From the NCBI RefSeq assembly GCF_013618635.1, contig NZ_JABLSJ010000005.1, positions 62,001 through 126,000 of the forward strand: a DNA stretch of 64,000 nucleotides. The letters run 5' to 3'. A model generated the notes under the pieces. The model was given only the letters and a program-made list of their open reading frames with translations. It searched no databases and was not told where the DNA came from. The position numbers and the translations under genes were made by a program. The stretch is from Thalassobacillus sp. CUG 92003. Lineage in GTDB: Bacteria > Bacillota > Bacilli > Bacillales > Halobacillaceae. This document shows, piece by piece, positions 18,167-27,944 of this stretch (within the stretch, counting starts at the first letter, position 1; each line of letters starts with the position of its first letter).

Positions 18167-19834
18167 ATGAAATTTGTTAAAAATGACCAATCAGCCGTAT
18201 TTGCGCTGGGCGGGTTAGGTGAAATCGGTAAAAACACGTATGGAGTCCAATTCCAGGATGAGATCATCTTAATTGATGCCGGCATTAAATTTCCGGAAGA
18301 TGAACTGCTCGGCATCGATTACGTTATCCCGGATTACACTTATCTCGTCCAGAATCAGGACAAAATTAAGGGTTTATTCATAACCCACGGTCACGAGGAT
18401 CATATCGGCGGCATTCCTTATCTGCTGCGCGAATTAAATGTCCCGATTTACGCCGGAAAGTTTGCTACGGCTTTGATTACGAACAAATTGGATGAGCATG
18501 GATTGTTGCGTAATGCTAAAATTCATACCATTCAGGAAGATGAAGTAATTAAATTCCGCAAAACTTCCGTAAGCTTTTTCCGTACCTCACACAGTATTCC
18601 AGATTCGTTTGGAGTTGTAGTAAAAACACCACCAGGCAACATTGTGCATACTGGTGACTTTAAATTTGATTTTACCCCTGTTGGCGAACCAGCTGATTTA
18701 GCTAAAATGGCTGAAATCGGTAAAGAAGGTGTCTTAGCATTATTATCAGATAGTACAAATAGTGAAGTACCCGGTTTTACAAAATCGGAACGTGTCGTAG
18801 AGCAAAGCATCCAGGATATTTTCTATCGCGTAAAAGGACGATTAATTTTTGCTACATTCGCTTCTAATATCTATCGTCTCCAACAAGTTGTTGAGACTTC
18901 GGTCCAACACAACCGTAAAGTCGCTGTCTTTGGACGTAGTATGGAGAATTCCATTAAAATCGGTCAAGAGCTCGGTTATATCAGAGCTCCAAAAGAAACA
19001 TTCATTGGAGCCCATCAAATCAATCAATTTCCAGCTCACGAAGTAACCATATTATGCACAGGTTCTCAAGGTGAACCAATGGCCGCTTTATCCAGAATTG
19101 CGAATGGAACGCACCGTCAAATTCAAATCATCCCGGATGACACGGTTGTATTTTCCTCTTCACCAATCCCTGGTAATACAATCAGTGTATCTCGAACCAT
19201 CAATATGCTTTACCGCGCCGGAGCGAATGTCATTCACGGACCGCTCAATGACATTCACACATCTGGCCATGGCAGCCAAGAAGAAATGAAGCTGATGCTT
19301 CGTTTGATTAAACCTAAATACTTCATGCCGATTCATGGTGAGTACCGCATGTTGAAAGAACATGCTAATTTAGGTCATGAATGTGCTGTAGATCCAAATA
19401 ACAGCTTTGTTATGGATATAGGCGATGTATTAGCACTTGGAAAAGATGAAGCTTCTATCGCAGGCAAAATTCCATCAGGTTCTGTGTACGTTGATGGCAG
19501 CGGTATAGGTGACATTGGAAACATCGTGCTGCGTGACCGTCGCATTCTTTCTGAGGAAGGTCTCGTCATTGTCGTCGTGAGCATTAATATGAAAGAGTTC
19601 AAAATTGCATCAGGTCCCGACATCATTTCCAGAGGCTTTGTTTATATGAGAGAATCAGAGGATTTGATCAAAGAAGCTCAGAAATTGGTCAGTACGCACG
19701 TTGAGAAAGTCATGGAACGCCGTACAACCCAATGGTCGGAAATTAAGAACGAAATTACCGATACAATTGCACCTTTCCTATTCGAGAAAACGAAACGCCG
19801 TCCCATGATATTACCGATCATTATGGAAATTTAA
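18167..19834 (+). CDS. rnjA: Ribonuclease J1
   Basis: The 555-residue beta-CASP metallo-beta-lactamase nuclease has 5'-3' exonuclease and endonuclease activity in mRNA decay and rRNA maturation. It shows [10 protein letters not shown] at the N terminus, the zinc motif HGHEDHIGG (His74, His76, Asp78, His79), the beta-CASP region with [12 protein letters not shown], the later [15 protein letters not shown] and a typical C-terminal domain. Length equals the family norm. It overlaps nothing and lies directly downstream of rpoY. Confidence 0.97.
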   Translation: MKFVKNDQSAVFALGGLGEIGKNTYGVQFQDEIILIDAGIKFPEDELLGIDYVIPDYTYLVQNQDKIKGLFITHGHEDHIGGIPYLLRELNVPIYAGKFATALITNKLDEHGLLRNAKIHTIQEDEVIKFRKTSVSFFRTSHSIPDSFGVVVKTPPGNIVHTGDFKFDFTPVGEPADLAKMAEIGKEGVLALLSDSTNSEVPGFTKSERVVEQSIQDIFYRVKGRLIFATFASNIYRLQQVVETSVQHNRKVAVFGRSMENSIKIGQELGYIRAPKETFIGAHQINQFPAHEVTILCTGSQGEPMAALSRIANGTHRQIQIIPDDTVVFSSSPIPGNTISVSRTINMLYRAGANVIHGPLNDIHTSGHGSQEEMKLMLRLIKPKYFMPIHGEYRMLKEHANLGHECAVDPNNSFVMDIGDVLALGKDEASIAGKIPSGSVYVDGSGIGDIGNIVLRDRRILSEEGLVIVVVSINMKEFKIASGPDIISRGFVYMRESEDLIKEAQKLVSTHVEKVMERRTTQWSEIKNEITDTIAPFLFEKTKRRPMILPIIMEI

Positions 19835-19843
19835 AGAACAAAG

Positions 19844-19970
19844 GCTTATGCGCCCCGGCTGCTCCGACACGCATAAGCAAAACACCAGGAGGAAGGTGGT
19901 CTTTTCCTTCCGCAGGGCGGGTTGCTTATGTCGCGAGGAGAGCCGGACATGGCCTATGAGGTAAGTGTTA
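19844..19970. repeat. GC-rich self-complementary intergenic repeat (family D) after rnjA
   Basis: This stretch contains GGCTTATGCGCCCCGGC, CCAGGAGGAAGGTGG and TGCTTATGTCGCGAGGAGAG, with the first and last parts roughly complementary, so the RNA should fold into a long branched hairpin. It is much richer in G+C than flanking DNA and has no credible frame. I recall similar sequences between genes in other Bacillaceae. It starts ten bases after the rnjA stop. Confidence 0.55.
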
Positions 19971-20006
19971 TCCATAGGGCCCAAATTTTATAGTTTCCTA
20001 AGCAAT

Positions 20007-20051
20007 AAAAAAGCGAGGTTCGCTCCTGATGGGCGAACCTCGCTTTTTTTT
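20007..20051. terminator. Bidirectional terminator between rnjA and ktrC
   Basis: AAAAAGCGAGGTTCGC pairs with GCGAACCTCGCTTTTT, with a loop of nine bases and A and T runs on either side. Confidence 0.92.
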
Positions 20052-20105
20052 ATGTGCTCGATAATAGTCCAGGGTTGAATTTTCAAATGAGCCCTGGACT
20101 CTTGC

Positions 20106-20774
20106 TTAATCTTCTTCTACAACAAGATTTTTCTCGAAGCGAGATATATCTTTATCCGCTCCAATCACAATTAACACATCGCTCTGCTCAATCTCTTCTG
20201 TTGCCAGCGGGGAGACAATAACGTCCCGGTCACGTTTAATGGCCACCACGTTACAACCGTAGTGAGCGCGGATATCCAAATCGACCAGGGTCTTTCCTCC
20301 CATTTTACTACCTGCTTTCACTTCAACAACACTATGGTCATCTGAAAGTTCAATGTAATCAAGAATATTATTGGAGATGATATTATGGGCGATTCGTTTC
20401 CCCATATCGCGTTCAGGATGGACGACGTGGTCAGCTCCGATTTTATTCAACACTTTCTCATGATAATCATTTTGAGCTTTAACGGTTATTGTCTTTATTC
20501 CTAGTTCTTTAAGCATCAGTGCAGTCAAAATACTTGCCTGGATGTTATCCCCGATCGCGACAATGACATGATCGATATTGCGCACACCTAATTCTTTTAA
20601 TACGTTCTCATCAGTTGAGTCCGCTATAACAGCATGAGCGGCAATTTCTTTATATTCATTCACTTTGTCTTCGTCAAGATCAATCGCAAGGACCTCCATC
20701 CCTTCCTTACTTAATTCTCGACAGATGCTTCCTCCAAAACGACCTAAACCGATGACAGCAAATTCTTTTTTCAT
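20106..20774 (-). CDS. ktrC: KtrC, cytosolic gating ring of the K+ uptake system
   Basis: The 222-residue RCK protein has an N-terminal Rossmann fold with GLGRFGG (9-15) for NAD/ATP binding, and a C-terminal RCK_C domain (about 135-215). It assembles as an octameric ring on KtrB/KtrD and controls K+ entry; in B. subtilis KtrC binds c-di-AMP through RCK_C. It lies next to rnjA as in B. subtilis. Its membrane partner KtrD is encoded 37 kb away at 57215-58576. KtrA is very similar; the C name is from synteny. Confidence 0.92.
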   Translation of the reverse strand: MKKEFAVIGLGRFGGSICRELSKEGMEVLAIDLDEDKVNEYKEIAAHAVIADSTDENVLKELGVRNIDHVIVAIGDNIQASILTALMLKELGIKTITVKAQNDYHEKVLNKIGADHVVHPERDMGKRIAHNIISNNILDYIELSDDHSVVEVKAGSKMGGKTLVDLDIRAHYGCNVVAIKRDRDVIVSPLATEEIEQSDVLIVIGADKDISRFEKNLVVEED

Positions 20775-20892
20775 TATTTTCCCTCACTAACAAATACGAC
20801 ATTATATCGATAGTTTACCATAAAGTAGCATCAGACACGATTTATTTCTGATTCTGCTGGCTGCTGCCCCTACACGGCTTACATTCGCTTCA

Positions 20893-21906
20893 CTACTTTT
20901 TCCCCTTCACGTAATCAGCATCAAATAAAAACATCCTCATTAATAAGAAGAGTGATGGCACGAGCAAACAGAAACCCGCTATAAACGCAATGATTAACGC
21001 TATAGCCATTGGCTCGCTGGTCAAACCATCTGAAATGGTAATATAAGGCTTCAGTATATACGGCAAATGCGAAGCCCCATACCCAAAGAAGGCAAAGAAA
21101 AATTGAAACATCACAGAGATAAAAGCCCATCCGTAATATTTTCCATAGTACACAAGAAACAACGCGATCATAAAGAAACCGACAGACAAACCAAATACCC
21201 ACCATAACTCAATCATGTTCTGGAAATGTTCCCGGTTGTGCTGACTCATGGCTATGAAAGTCGTCAAACTTGCTATGATCGTAGGCGAACTCCAAAAAAG
21301 GGCGTATTTTTTTATCAACTGAAGGGCAGGCTCATCGTCCGCCCTGGCAGCGTAATAGGTCAGGAATGTCGCACTGATATACAAGACGGAAACAACAGCT
21401 AGAACCACCACACTCCACGAGTATGGACTTGTGAGCAGCTCACCATAGAGTAAATGAACGCCGTTGCCCGTTTCCTCAATGAAGCCTCCTTCAGATATCG
21501 TCATGGCTGTTGATAAAGAAGCTGGTATGAGCAGACCTGTGCCCCCATAAAGAAACATGTAAAGCATACTATGCTTCGATCCATAGTTTTCGAACGCATA
21601 AAAGGAACCTCTGATGGCGATCAGCACGATAGCAATGCTTCCCGGGATCAATAATGTCTGGCCATAATAGTAAGCAGTATCAGGGAAAAACCCGATTAAA
21701 CCCACAAAGAAAAAGACAAAAAATACATTCGTCACTTCCCAAACAGGTGAAAGATAGCGTGAGATCAACTGATTAATAATATGATCCTGCTTTGTCAGTT
21801 TTGCATAATAGGCAAAGAAGCCTGCGCCGAAATCAATGGATGCCACAATAAGATATCCGTACAAAAACAACCAGAGGACAGTGATGCCAATGTATTCAAA
21901 ACTCAT
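20893..21906 (-). CDS. Cytochrome bd-type quinol oxidase subunit II (YthB/CydB)
   Basis: 337 residues with eight to nine hydrophobic segments; the start SFEYIGITVLWLFLYGYLIVASIDFGAGFFAYY is the hallmark of subunit II in the short cyanide-insensitive (YthAB) branch. It forms the membrane partner of subunit I and helps hold the haem groups. The ATG overlaps the stop of subunit I by four bases (ATGA), showing translational coupling. Confidence 0.88.
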   Translation of the reverse strand: MSFEYIGITVLWLFLYGYLIVASIDFGAGFFAYYAKLTKQDHIINQLISRYLSPVWEVTNVFFVFFFVGLIGFFPDTAYYYGQTLLIPGSIAIVLIAIRGSFYAFENYGSKHSMLYMFLYGGTGLLIPASLSTAMTISEGGFIEETGNGVHLLYGELLTSPYSWSVVVLAVVSVLYISATFLTYYAARADDEPALQLIKKYALFWSSPTIIASLTTFIAMSQHNREHFQNMIELWWVFGLSVGFFMIALFLVYYGKYYGWAFISVMFQFFFAFFGYGASHLPYILKPYITISDGLTSEPMAIALIIAFIAGFCLLVPSLFLLMRMFLFDADYVKGKK

Positions 21907-23258
21907 GTTCGACCACCATCCTTCCCGGTAATTTCAGGATAACGTTGTTCGAGTTCAACTTCAGCAGGGTTTCCTTTGAATATTTTTTTGATCACAAGAA
22001 TACATCCTGTAGCCAACACTGCGTATAAAGTCAAAAATAGGAGGAGCATCCAACCGACGTGGGGAGAGGTCGTCGCCCCTTCTGCGACTTTCATGTAACC
22101 TCGCAGAATCCAAGGCTGCCGGCCCACTTCTGCGAAGATCCAGCCAAATTCGATTGCCAGCATAGCGAATGGCCCATTGAGCACAAGCAGCCATAGCAAT
22201 AATTTATTATTTTCATTCCATTTCTTCATACTCATGAATATCAGATAAAGTAACGATACACCTAAGGCATAAAAACCTAAGGTCACCATCAAATCAAACA
22301 TGTAATGAATCCATAATGGAGGTGACTCATCTTCAGGTATTTGATCCAAACCGGTAACCTCAGCATTGAAATCCCCGTGAGCAAGAAAACTCAAGGCTTT
22401 CGGAATTCTCAAGGCGTTCTCTACTTCTCCTTCATCATTTAACGTGCCGAACACGATCAAATCAGCACCGCGCTCAGTTTCAAAGTGCCATTCTCCAGCT
22501 GCTAATTTTTCCGGCTGGTGTTCAGCCAAAAATTTTGCAGATAAGTCGCCGGCAACGGCTGTAAGGATAGCGAAAATAAATACGGATACTGCTGTTAATT
22601 TCATTGCTTTCTTTTGATAAGGTGTAATCGCCTTTTTGAGCATATAAAATGCAGTAATGGCAGCCAGTATTGCTGCAGACGCTAAATACGAAGAAGCCAC
22701 CACATGGAATACTTTTGTCGGGGTCGCAGGATTGAACATCGCTGCTAGAGGCTCAATGGCTGTTATGGTCCTCCCCTCCAACTCAAATCCTTGAGGCGTA
22801 TTCATAAACGAGTTGACAGTCGTAATAAAGAAGGCTGACATCGTTGATCCGATCACAACAGGAATCGACAACAACCAGTGATAAATTGGATTTTTAAAAC
22901 GATCCCACGTATAAAGGTAAGCACCAAGAAAAATAGCTTCAAAAAAGAAAGCGAATGTTTCTAAAAATAATGGTAAACTGATCACATTGCCGGCAATTTG
23001 CATAAAGCTTGGCCACAATAAGGATAGTTGCAACCCTATTGCCGTTCCGGTTACCACACCTACTGCCACCGTAATGACAAACCCGCGCGTCCATCTTCGA
23101 GCCAACAAGGTATAATGTGGGTCTTTCTTTTTTATTCCCATGAATTCAGCAAGTGAAATCATCACCGGTACGCCTACACCAATCGTGGCAAATATGATAT
23201 GGAACGCCAAGGTCAAAGCCGTTAACATTCTGCTTAAAATGACACTGTCTAGCTCCAC
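21903..23258 (-). CDS. Cytochrome bd-type quinol oxidase subunit I (YthA/CydA)
   Basis: The 451-residue membrane protein has nine hydrophobic segments. LAFHIIFATIGVGVP contains the conserved haem ligand (His20 in this numbering), and GRQPWILRGYM is the subunit I signature. The hydrophilic quinol loop is short, as in the YthA/cyanide-insensitive branch, so the ythA name fits better than canonical cydA. The start is GTG at 23258 with AAGGGGGG seven bases upstream. It reduces oxygen with menaquinol. A palindrome typical of FNR or Rex lies about 96 bases upstream. Confidence 0.9.
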   Translation of the reverse strand: MELDSVILSRMLTALTLAFHIIFATIGVGVPVMISLAEFMGIKKKDPHYTLLARRWTRGFVITVAVGVVTGTAIGLQLSLLWPSFMQIAGNVISLPLFLETFAFFFEAIFLGAYLYTWDRFKNPIYHWLLSIPVVIGSTMSAFFITTVNSFMNTPQGFELEGRTITAIEPLAAMFNPATPTKVFHVVASSYLASAAILAAITAFYMLKKAITPYQKKAMKLTAVSVFIFAILTAVAGDLSAKFLAEHQPEKLAAGEWHFETERGADLIVFGTLNDEGEVENALRIPKALSFLAHGDFNAEVTGLDQIPEDESPPLWIHYMFDLMVTLGFYALGVSLLYLIFMSMKKWNENNKLLLWLLVLNGPFAMLAIEFGWIFAEVGRQPWILRGYMKVAEGATTSPHVGWMLLLFLTLYAVLATGCILVIKKIFKGNPAEVELEQRYPEITGKDGGRT

Positions 23259-23353
23259 GTGAGCACCCCCCTTTTTTTCTATATTAAGCTGCCCGATCCA
23301 TTGTCTAGTATAAAGCATAAGAAGGTAATTTATTTATGAGTCGATGAAGATAT

Positions 23354-23369
23354 TGTGACATCTTTCACA
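23354..23369 (-). promoter_or_regulatory. FNR/Rex-type palindrome upstream of the bd oxidase
   Basis: TGTGA-CATCTT-TCACA is a perfect TGTGA-N6-TCACA inverted repeat, the B. subtilis Fnr consensus, and with flanking bases it also fits TTGTGAN6TCACAT, close to the Rex site. It is the only such site noticed here and points to control by oxygen or NADH level. Which regulator acts is not determinable. Confidence 0.55.
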
Positions 23370-23520
23370 TTGTTAAGCTTAGTTTAATCATAGTATACAA
23401 GGAAAATGTTGTCTAAGCATCTGATAACGTTATATCAAAAATAGTGCTGTAACTTCAAACCACTAATAGAACGCCTGAACGTTTACACTCTAATTCTTTG
23501 AGATTGATCGGGACGATCAC

Positions 23521-23553
23521 AAAAATAAGCAGCCCAAGTTATGGACTGCTTAA
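23521..23553 (-). terminator. Terminator of the ABC exporter operon
   Basis: Reading the minus strand, AAGCAG pairs with CTGCTT across a loop of about ten bases with two inner G-C pairs, followed by ATTTTTG. It lies 24 bases past the exporter stop. Confidence 0.6.
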
Positions 23554-23576
23554 ACCTGCTCGTTTGCACTGTGACC

Positions 23577-25421
23577 TTACATAGCATCCAGCATTTGAAA
23601 CTGAGCCTTCACTAATTCGAAATATTCACCTTGCTGTGCCATTAATTCATCATGCGAGCCCTGCTCTAGAATGTTGCCATTTTCGAGCACAAATATATTG
23701 TCAGATTCACGGATAGTGGATAGGCGATGCGCTATGATAATGGCTGTGCGCCCCTTCAATAAACGTTTAAGTGCAGACTGAATTTCCACTTCCGTTTCAG
23801 TATCAATACTGGCTGTGGCTTCATCCAGAATGAGTATCTTGGGATCGGCTAACAATGCCCGAGCAAAAGATAATAACTGACGTTCGCCTGCCGATAAGAT
23901 ATTTCCACGTTCCTCGACTTCCGTATGATAGCCACTGTGGAGGCGTTGAATAAACCCATCGGCTCCCACTACTTTAGCTGCTTCAATGACTTCCTCATCG
24001 CTCGCCTCAGGGTTGCCAAATTTTATATTCTCTAGAATTGTGCCTGAGAAGATGAATGTATCCTGAAGGACCACACTGATTTGTTGGCGGATGCTGTCAA
24101 TTTTGACATCACGCAAATCTGTTTCATCTACCTTCACTGACCCTTTGGTTGGATCATAAAACCTGCTGATTAAGTTAGCGATCGTCGACTTACCAGATCC
24201 TGTATGCCCTACAAGGGCAACTGTCTGACCTGGTTTCATTACTAAGGAGATATCATGAAGAGCCACACGATCATCATCATAAGAAAACTGCACGTGATCA
24301 AATTCGATGCGACCTTTGATATCGTCGAGTTCAACAGCATCGTCTTTCTCAACAACGTTTGGACGTTCATCTAAGAATTCAAAGATTCGTTCTGACGCTG
24401 CCATTGCCATAAGCAGCTGATTATACATTTGACCTAATCGGGATATCGGCTCCCAGAACATGCCTAAGTAAAACGCAAAGGAGACGAATGTCCCGATTTC
24501 GATGCCGCCATTTTCTGGCCCTTGGATAATGAGTATAGCACCGTATGAAATCAAAATAGCCGTACCGATGGCATTGCTCATTTCAACAAACGGGCGGAAC
24601 ATTGCACTTTTTCGCGTGGCATTACGCCACGAGCTGAAATTGTCTGTGTTCACTCCGTCAAAATACTCCGTGTTCTCTCGTTCTTGCGAAAAAGATTGGG
24701 TGATCCGAATACCTTGGATGCTTTCATTCAAATGGGAGTTGAGTCTCGATTGTTGAATCCGAACATACTGCCAGGAGCGGCGAATATTACGCCTCAAACG
24801 CGTCGATATATAAAACATGATCGGCAAGATAATCATAATCGCCAAAGCCAGCTTTGGACTAAAGGCAAATAAAATGACCATTATACCCGAAAGTAAAACG
24901 ACATCCATTAATAAATTAATGATTCCATTCGTAAATAGTTCCTGTAGTGAATTGATGTCATTCATGATTCTGACTAAAATTGAACCGGCCGATTTGGAAT
25001 CAAAGAATCGGTGTGATAAGCGCTGTACGTGCGAAAACAAATGTTTCCTCAAATCAAAAATGACATTTTGCCCGAGGATATTGATATATTTTATGCGAAA
25101 CAAATTCCCGATATAGCTTAGCACGTACAAAATCGAAATACCTACTACCAGTTGCACGAGCATCGGAACATCCTGGTTCTCAATCGCGATGTCAATTCCC
25201 ACTTTTCCGATTAAAATGGGAACAATTAATCGGACCAACGTGGATACGAGCATTGCAATAATGGCAATCGGTAACAGTTTTTTAGTGTAGGGTTTTAAAT
25301 ATTGCAGCATTCGCATCATCTGCGACCAATTGAAAGGTTTTTCAATCGCTTGGTCCTGTGTATAGTGAAAGCGATTCAAATGCTTATTGGTTTGCGGTTC
25401 ATGTTTAGGTTTACGCGCCAT
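23577..25421 (-). CDS. ABC exporter half-transporter with degenerate signature motif (second subunit)
   Basis: The 614-residue type IV ABC exporter subunit has a basic N-terminal extension, six transmembrane segments (about 50-350) and a nucleotide-binding domain with GHTGSGKST (Walker A), ILSAGERQL in place of the usual LSGGQ, ILILDEATASID (Walker B with catalytic Glu kept) and IIAHR (H-loop). It follows the partner gene by 17 bases. Size and pairing resemble B. subtilis YfiB/YfiC and BmrC/BmrD multidrug exporters. The substrate is unknown. Confidence 0.88.
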   Translation of the reverse strand: MARKPKHEPQTNKHLNRFHYTQDQAIEKPFNWSQMMRMLQYLKPYTKKLLPIAIIAMLVSTLVRLIVPILIGKVGIDIAIENQDVPMLVQLVVGISILYVLSYIGNLFRIKYINILGQNVIFDLRKHLFSHVQRLSHRFFDSKSAGSILVRIMNDINSLQELFTNGIINLLMDVVLLSGIMVILFAFSPKLALAIMIILPIMFYISTRLRRNIRRSWQYVRIQQSRLNSHLNESIQGIRITQSFSQERENTEYFDGVNTDNFSSWRNATRKSAMFRPFVEMSNAIGTAILISYGAILIIQGPENGGIEIGTFVSFAFYLGMFWEPISRLGQMYNQLLMAMAASERIFEFLDERPNVVEKDDAVELDDIKGRIEFDHVQFSYDDDRVALHDISLVMKPGQTVALVGHTGSGKSTIANLISRFYDPTKGSVKVDETDLRDVKIDSIRQQISVVLQDTFIFSGTILENIKFGNPEASDEEVIEAAKVVGADGFIQRLHSGYHTEVEERGNILSAGERQLLSFARALLADPKILILDEATASIDTETEVEIQSALKRLLKGRTAIIIAHRLSTIRESDNIFVLENGNILEQGSHDELMAQQGEYFELVKAQFQMLDAM

Positions 25422-25438
25422 ATTATCCCCCCTTTTCG

Positions 25439-27190
25439 TTACTTGGCTGTGTTCATGATGTGTTCTTTATCCTGATACTGAATATCGTATATACGCTGAT
25501 AAGGCCCGCCGTTGTTTAGAAGCTCCTCATGTCGGCCGCGTTCCTTCACTTCTCCTTCTTCAAGCACCAATATTTCATCTGCGTGTTTGAGGGAAGAGAT
25601 ACGATGGGCAATGATAAAGGTCGTGCGCCCGTCCATGACTTCTTTTAATGCTTTTTGAATCTTAAACTCTGTTTCCATATCCACGGCCGAAGTTGCATCA
25701 TCGAGAATCAAGATGCTTGGATCAATCAAGATGGCTCTGGCAATGGCAATACGCTGCTTTTGACCACCTGAGAGTCCCATTCCGCGTTCCCCGAGCATCG
25801 TATCATAACCCTCAGGCATCGATAGAATGAAGTCATGAGCATCAGCTCGTTTGGCGGCTGAAATGACATCCTCAAGAGACGCATCCGGATTTCCATAAGC
25901 TATGTTTTCTTTAATCGTAGTAGAGAATAAGAAAGACTCTTGCAAAACAAATCCTATATTTTTTCGCAAGGTTTTCAGCGAATAATCATGTACAGGAGAT
26001 TGGTCGACAAGGACTTCGCCTTCCTCTGGCTCGTAAAATCGTGTAATTAACTGTGTGATGCTAGTTTTACCTGATCCTGTGGCTCCAATCAGCCCAATCA
26101 CAGTGCCCGGAGGGGCATCAAAATTAATATGCTTCAGTGCAGCATCATCATCTTTCGTATACGTGAGCTTGACATCATTGAAGGTCACGTGCCCTTGAAG
26201 CTGCTTACCAACGATGGCTTCATCTTTTTCCTGAATATCTTCTGAGGCTTCTAAAATTTCTAATAACCGTTCCCCAGAAGCTTTCGATTGTGAAAATTGG
26301 TTGATGACGAAACCAAGATTCATCAATGGCCCTAGAATGTACCACACCAAACTGAAGAACGCCACCAATTCCCCTAAAGACAAGGAACCGTTGATGACAA
26401 GATAACCTCCGTAAGCTAATAAAACAACGACACAAACGTTACCGATAAATTCCATAAGCGGAAAATATTTTGCCCATATATTAGCTGTCCCGATGTAGTT
26501 TTGTCGGTAGTTATCATTATGATCGACAAACCTGCCGATTTCGAAATTCTCACGTGATAATGATTTAACAGTATTCATGCCGCTGATATTTTCCTGCACC
26601 CGGGTGTTTAATCGCCCGAACGATTCTCTGATGCCTCTGAAAGCAGGGTGTACGCGTTTGTCAAACTGGTAGACAACGACACCCAGAAAAGGCATAGCAG
26701 CCATCGTAATGAGGGCTAACGGAATGGAATAATAGAACATGACACTTAAACTGATCAAAATCAACAACACGATTCTTAAAAACTCTGAAAATCCAAAAGA
26801 TAAGAAGAAACGGAAAGCTTCTACATCCGCTGTTAAACGCGACATCAAATCGCCTGTTTTCGCATTATCATAATATTTGAACGGAAGACGTTGAAGCTTC
26901 TGATATAAACCATCCCTTAAGGTATAAACGGACTTAATACCGAATAAATCCCCTAAAAACTGGTTGAAATATGTTGCAACTCCTTTCACAGCCATAATAA
27001 GTATGAATCCAACTGCTAAATACGGAATTAAACCGTACCGTTCTTCAGCTACAACATCATCTATCGTTTTCTGGATGATGACCGGGTAGACAACCGTAAT
27101 CCCGGTAACAAATAACAAGGCGAATAATGACCACAAAAAATAATGTTTAAACGGCCAATAATAGTGCTTGAGCTTTTTAAACGTATCCAC
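25439..27190 (-). CDS. ABC exporter half-transporter with degenerate Walker B (first subunit)
   Basis: 583 residues: six transmembrane segments then a nucleotide-binding domain with GATGSGKTS (Walker A), a canonical LSGGQKQR signature, ILILDDATSAVD, where the catalytic Glu of Walker B is Asp, and IIAHR. Paired with its neighbour, the Asp-containing Walker B and the partner's LSAGE form one degenerate ATP site, and the other site is fully canonical. This is the pattern of heterodimeric multidrug exporters such as LmrCD and BmrCD. It is first in its operon; substrate unknown. Confidence 0.88.
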   Translation of the reverse strand: MDTFKKLKHYYWPFKHYFLWSLFALLFVTGITVVYPVIIQKTIDDVVAEERYGLIPYLAVGFILIMAVKGVATYFNQFLGDLFGIKSVYTLRDGLYQKLQRLPFKYYDNAKTGDLMSRLTADVEAFRFFLSFGFSEFLRIVLLILISLSVMFYYSIPLALITMAAMPFLGVVVYQFDKRVHPAFRGIRESFGRLNTRVQENISGMNTVKSLSRENFEIGRFVDHNDNYRQNYIGTANIWAKYFPLMEFIGNVCVVVLLAYGGYLVINGSLSLGELVAFFSLVWYILGPLMNLGFVINQFSQSKASGERLLEILEASEDIQEKDEAIVGKQLQGHVTFNDVKLTYTKDDDAALKHINFDAPPGTVIGLIGATGSGKTSITQLITRFYEPEEGEVLVDQSPVHDYSLKTLRKNIGFVLQESFLFSTTIKENIAYGNPDASLEDVISAAKRADAHDFILSMPEGYDTMLGERGMGLSGGQKQRIAIARAILIDPSILILDDATSAVDMETEFKIQKALKEVMDGRTTFIIAHRISSLKHADEILVLEEGEVKERGRHEELLNNGGPYQRIYDIQYQDKEHIMNTAK

Positions 27191-27297
27191 TCTGTCTCCC
27201 TCCTTTGGAAAAATTAACGTAATTATAAATATATCGGGTATCGAAATAAATATCTACCCATTTGCATTACTTTTTTTTAAATTTTGGCTAATTATAA

Positions 27298-27875
27298 GGC
27301 TCTGTTTAAGTTTAGTGTTGATATTACTAAAAAAAAGAACTTCCAATTTTATGGGTGTTCTTCATTTTTAATATATTGGCTAATTCAACTAAAGCCCCAT
27401 TATTGTGGAAACTCCGTTTCGAGACTTTTGTGTATGCGGATGCTGGCTGGGAAAACGGATCGCTTTCCGTGGGCATGGGGTGAGCTTCCTCAGGCTACGC
27501 CTTGCGGGATCTCACCGCTCATGTTATTCCCACAGGCGTCTCACCGTTTTCCCATCCACCATACACTCATAAGGTGCTCGAAACGACCTTCCGTAACAGG
27601 AAGCTTTGACTGAAAAAGCTTTCATACGCATGATTATATGTGCTATCGGTTCCCTATAGGCAGATTCGCAACCAAGTGATGTCGAGAAGCCTATATGACA
27701 AGGGCCGTTGGGGAAGGGGGAGACTCTCCCGCAGGAAAGCGAATCCTTCCCCAGCGGCCCTACACGCCCACAAACATCTCGAAATCGAGTCTTACAGAAT
27801 TCTGCCCTTCAGCGAAAGACTCCGTTTCGAGATAAATATCCACTTTAAATATCAACAACAAACTTTAACACAGCC
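27298..27875. mobile_element. Transposase-less element with IS-type terminal inverted repeats (copy 2)
   Basis: The left end GGCTCTGTTTAAGTTTAGTG and the complement of the right end GGCTGTGTTAAAGTTTGTTG are inverted, and a perfect 8-bp duplication AATTATAA flanks it at 27290-27297 and 27876-27883. Its first 120 bp match the complement of 930-1052 in copy 1. Inside are two versions of the GC-rich motif (27450-27560 minus, 27703-27762 plus, shortened) and part of the CTCGAAACGGAGTC palindrome. No transposase is present. It lies between the ABC exporter and the ykuV terminator. Confidence 0.8.
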
Positions 27876-27883
27876 AATTATAA

Positions 27884-27931
27884 AAAAGATGCCTTTAAAG
27901 AAGAACCGTAGTTTCTTCAAAGGCATCCTAA
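27884..27931 (-). terminator. Terminator of ykuV
   Basis: On the minus strand GATGCCTTTGAAGAAA pairs with TTCTTTAAAGGCATC and is followed by six T. The mobile element's right-hand duplication touches its T run. Confidence 0.85.
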
Positions 27932-27944
27932 AGACAAAATCGAT

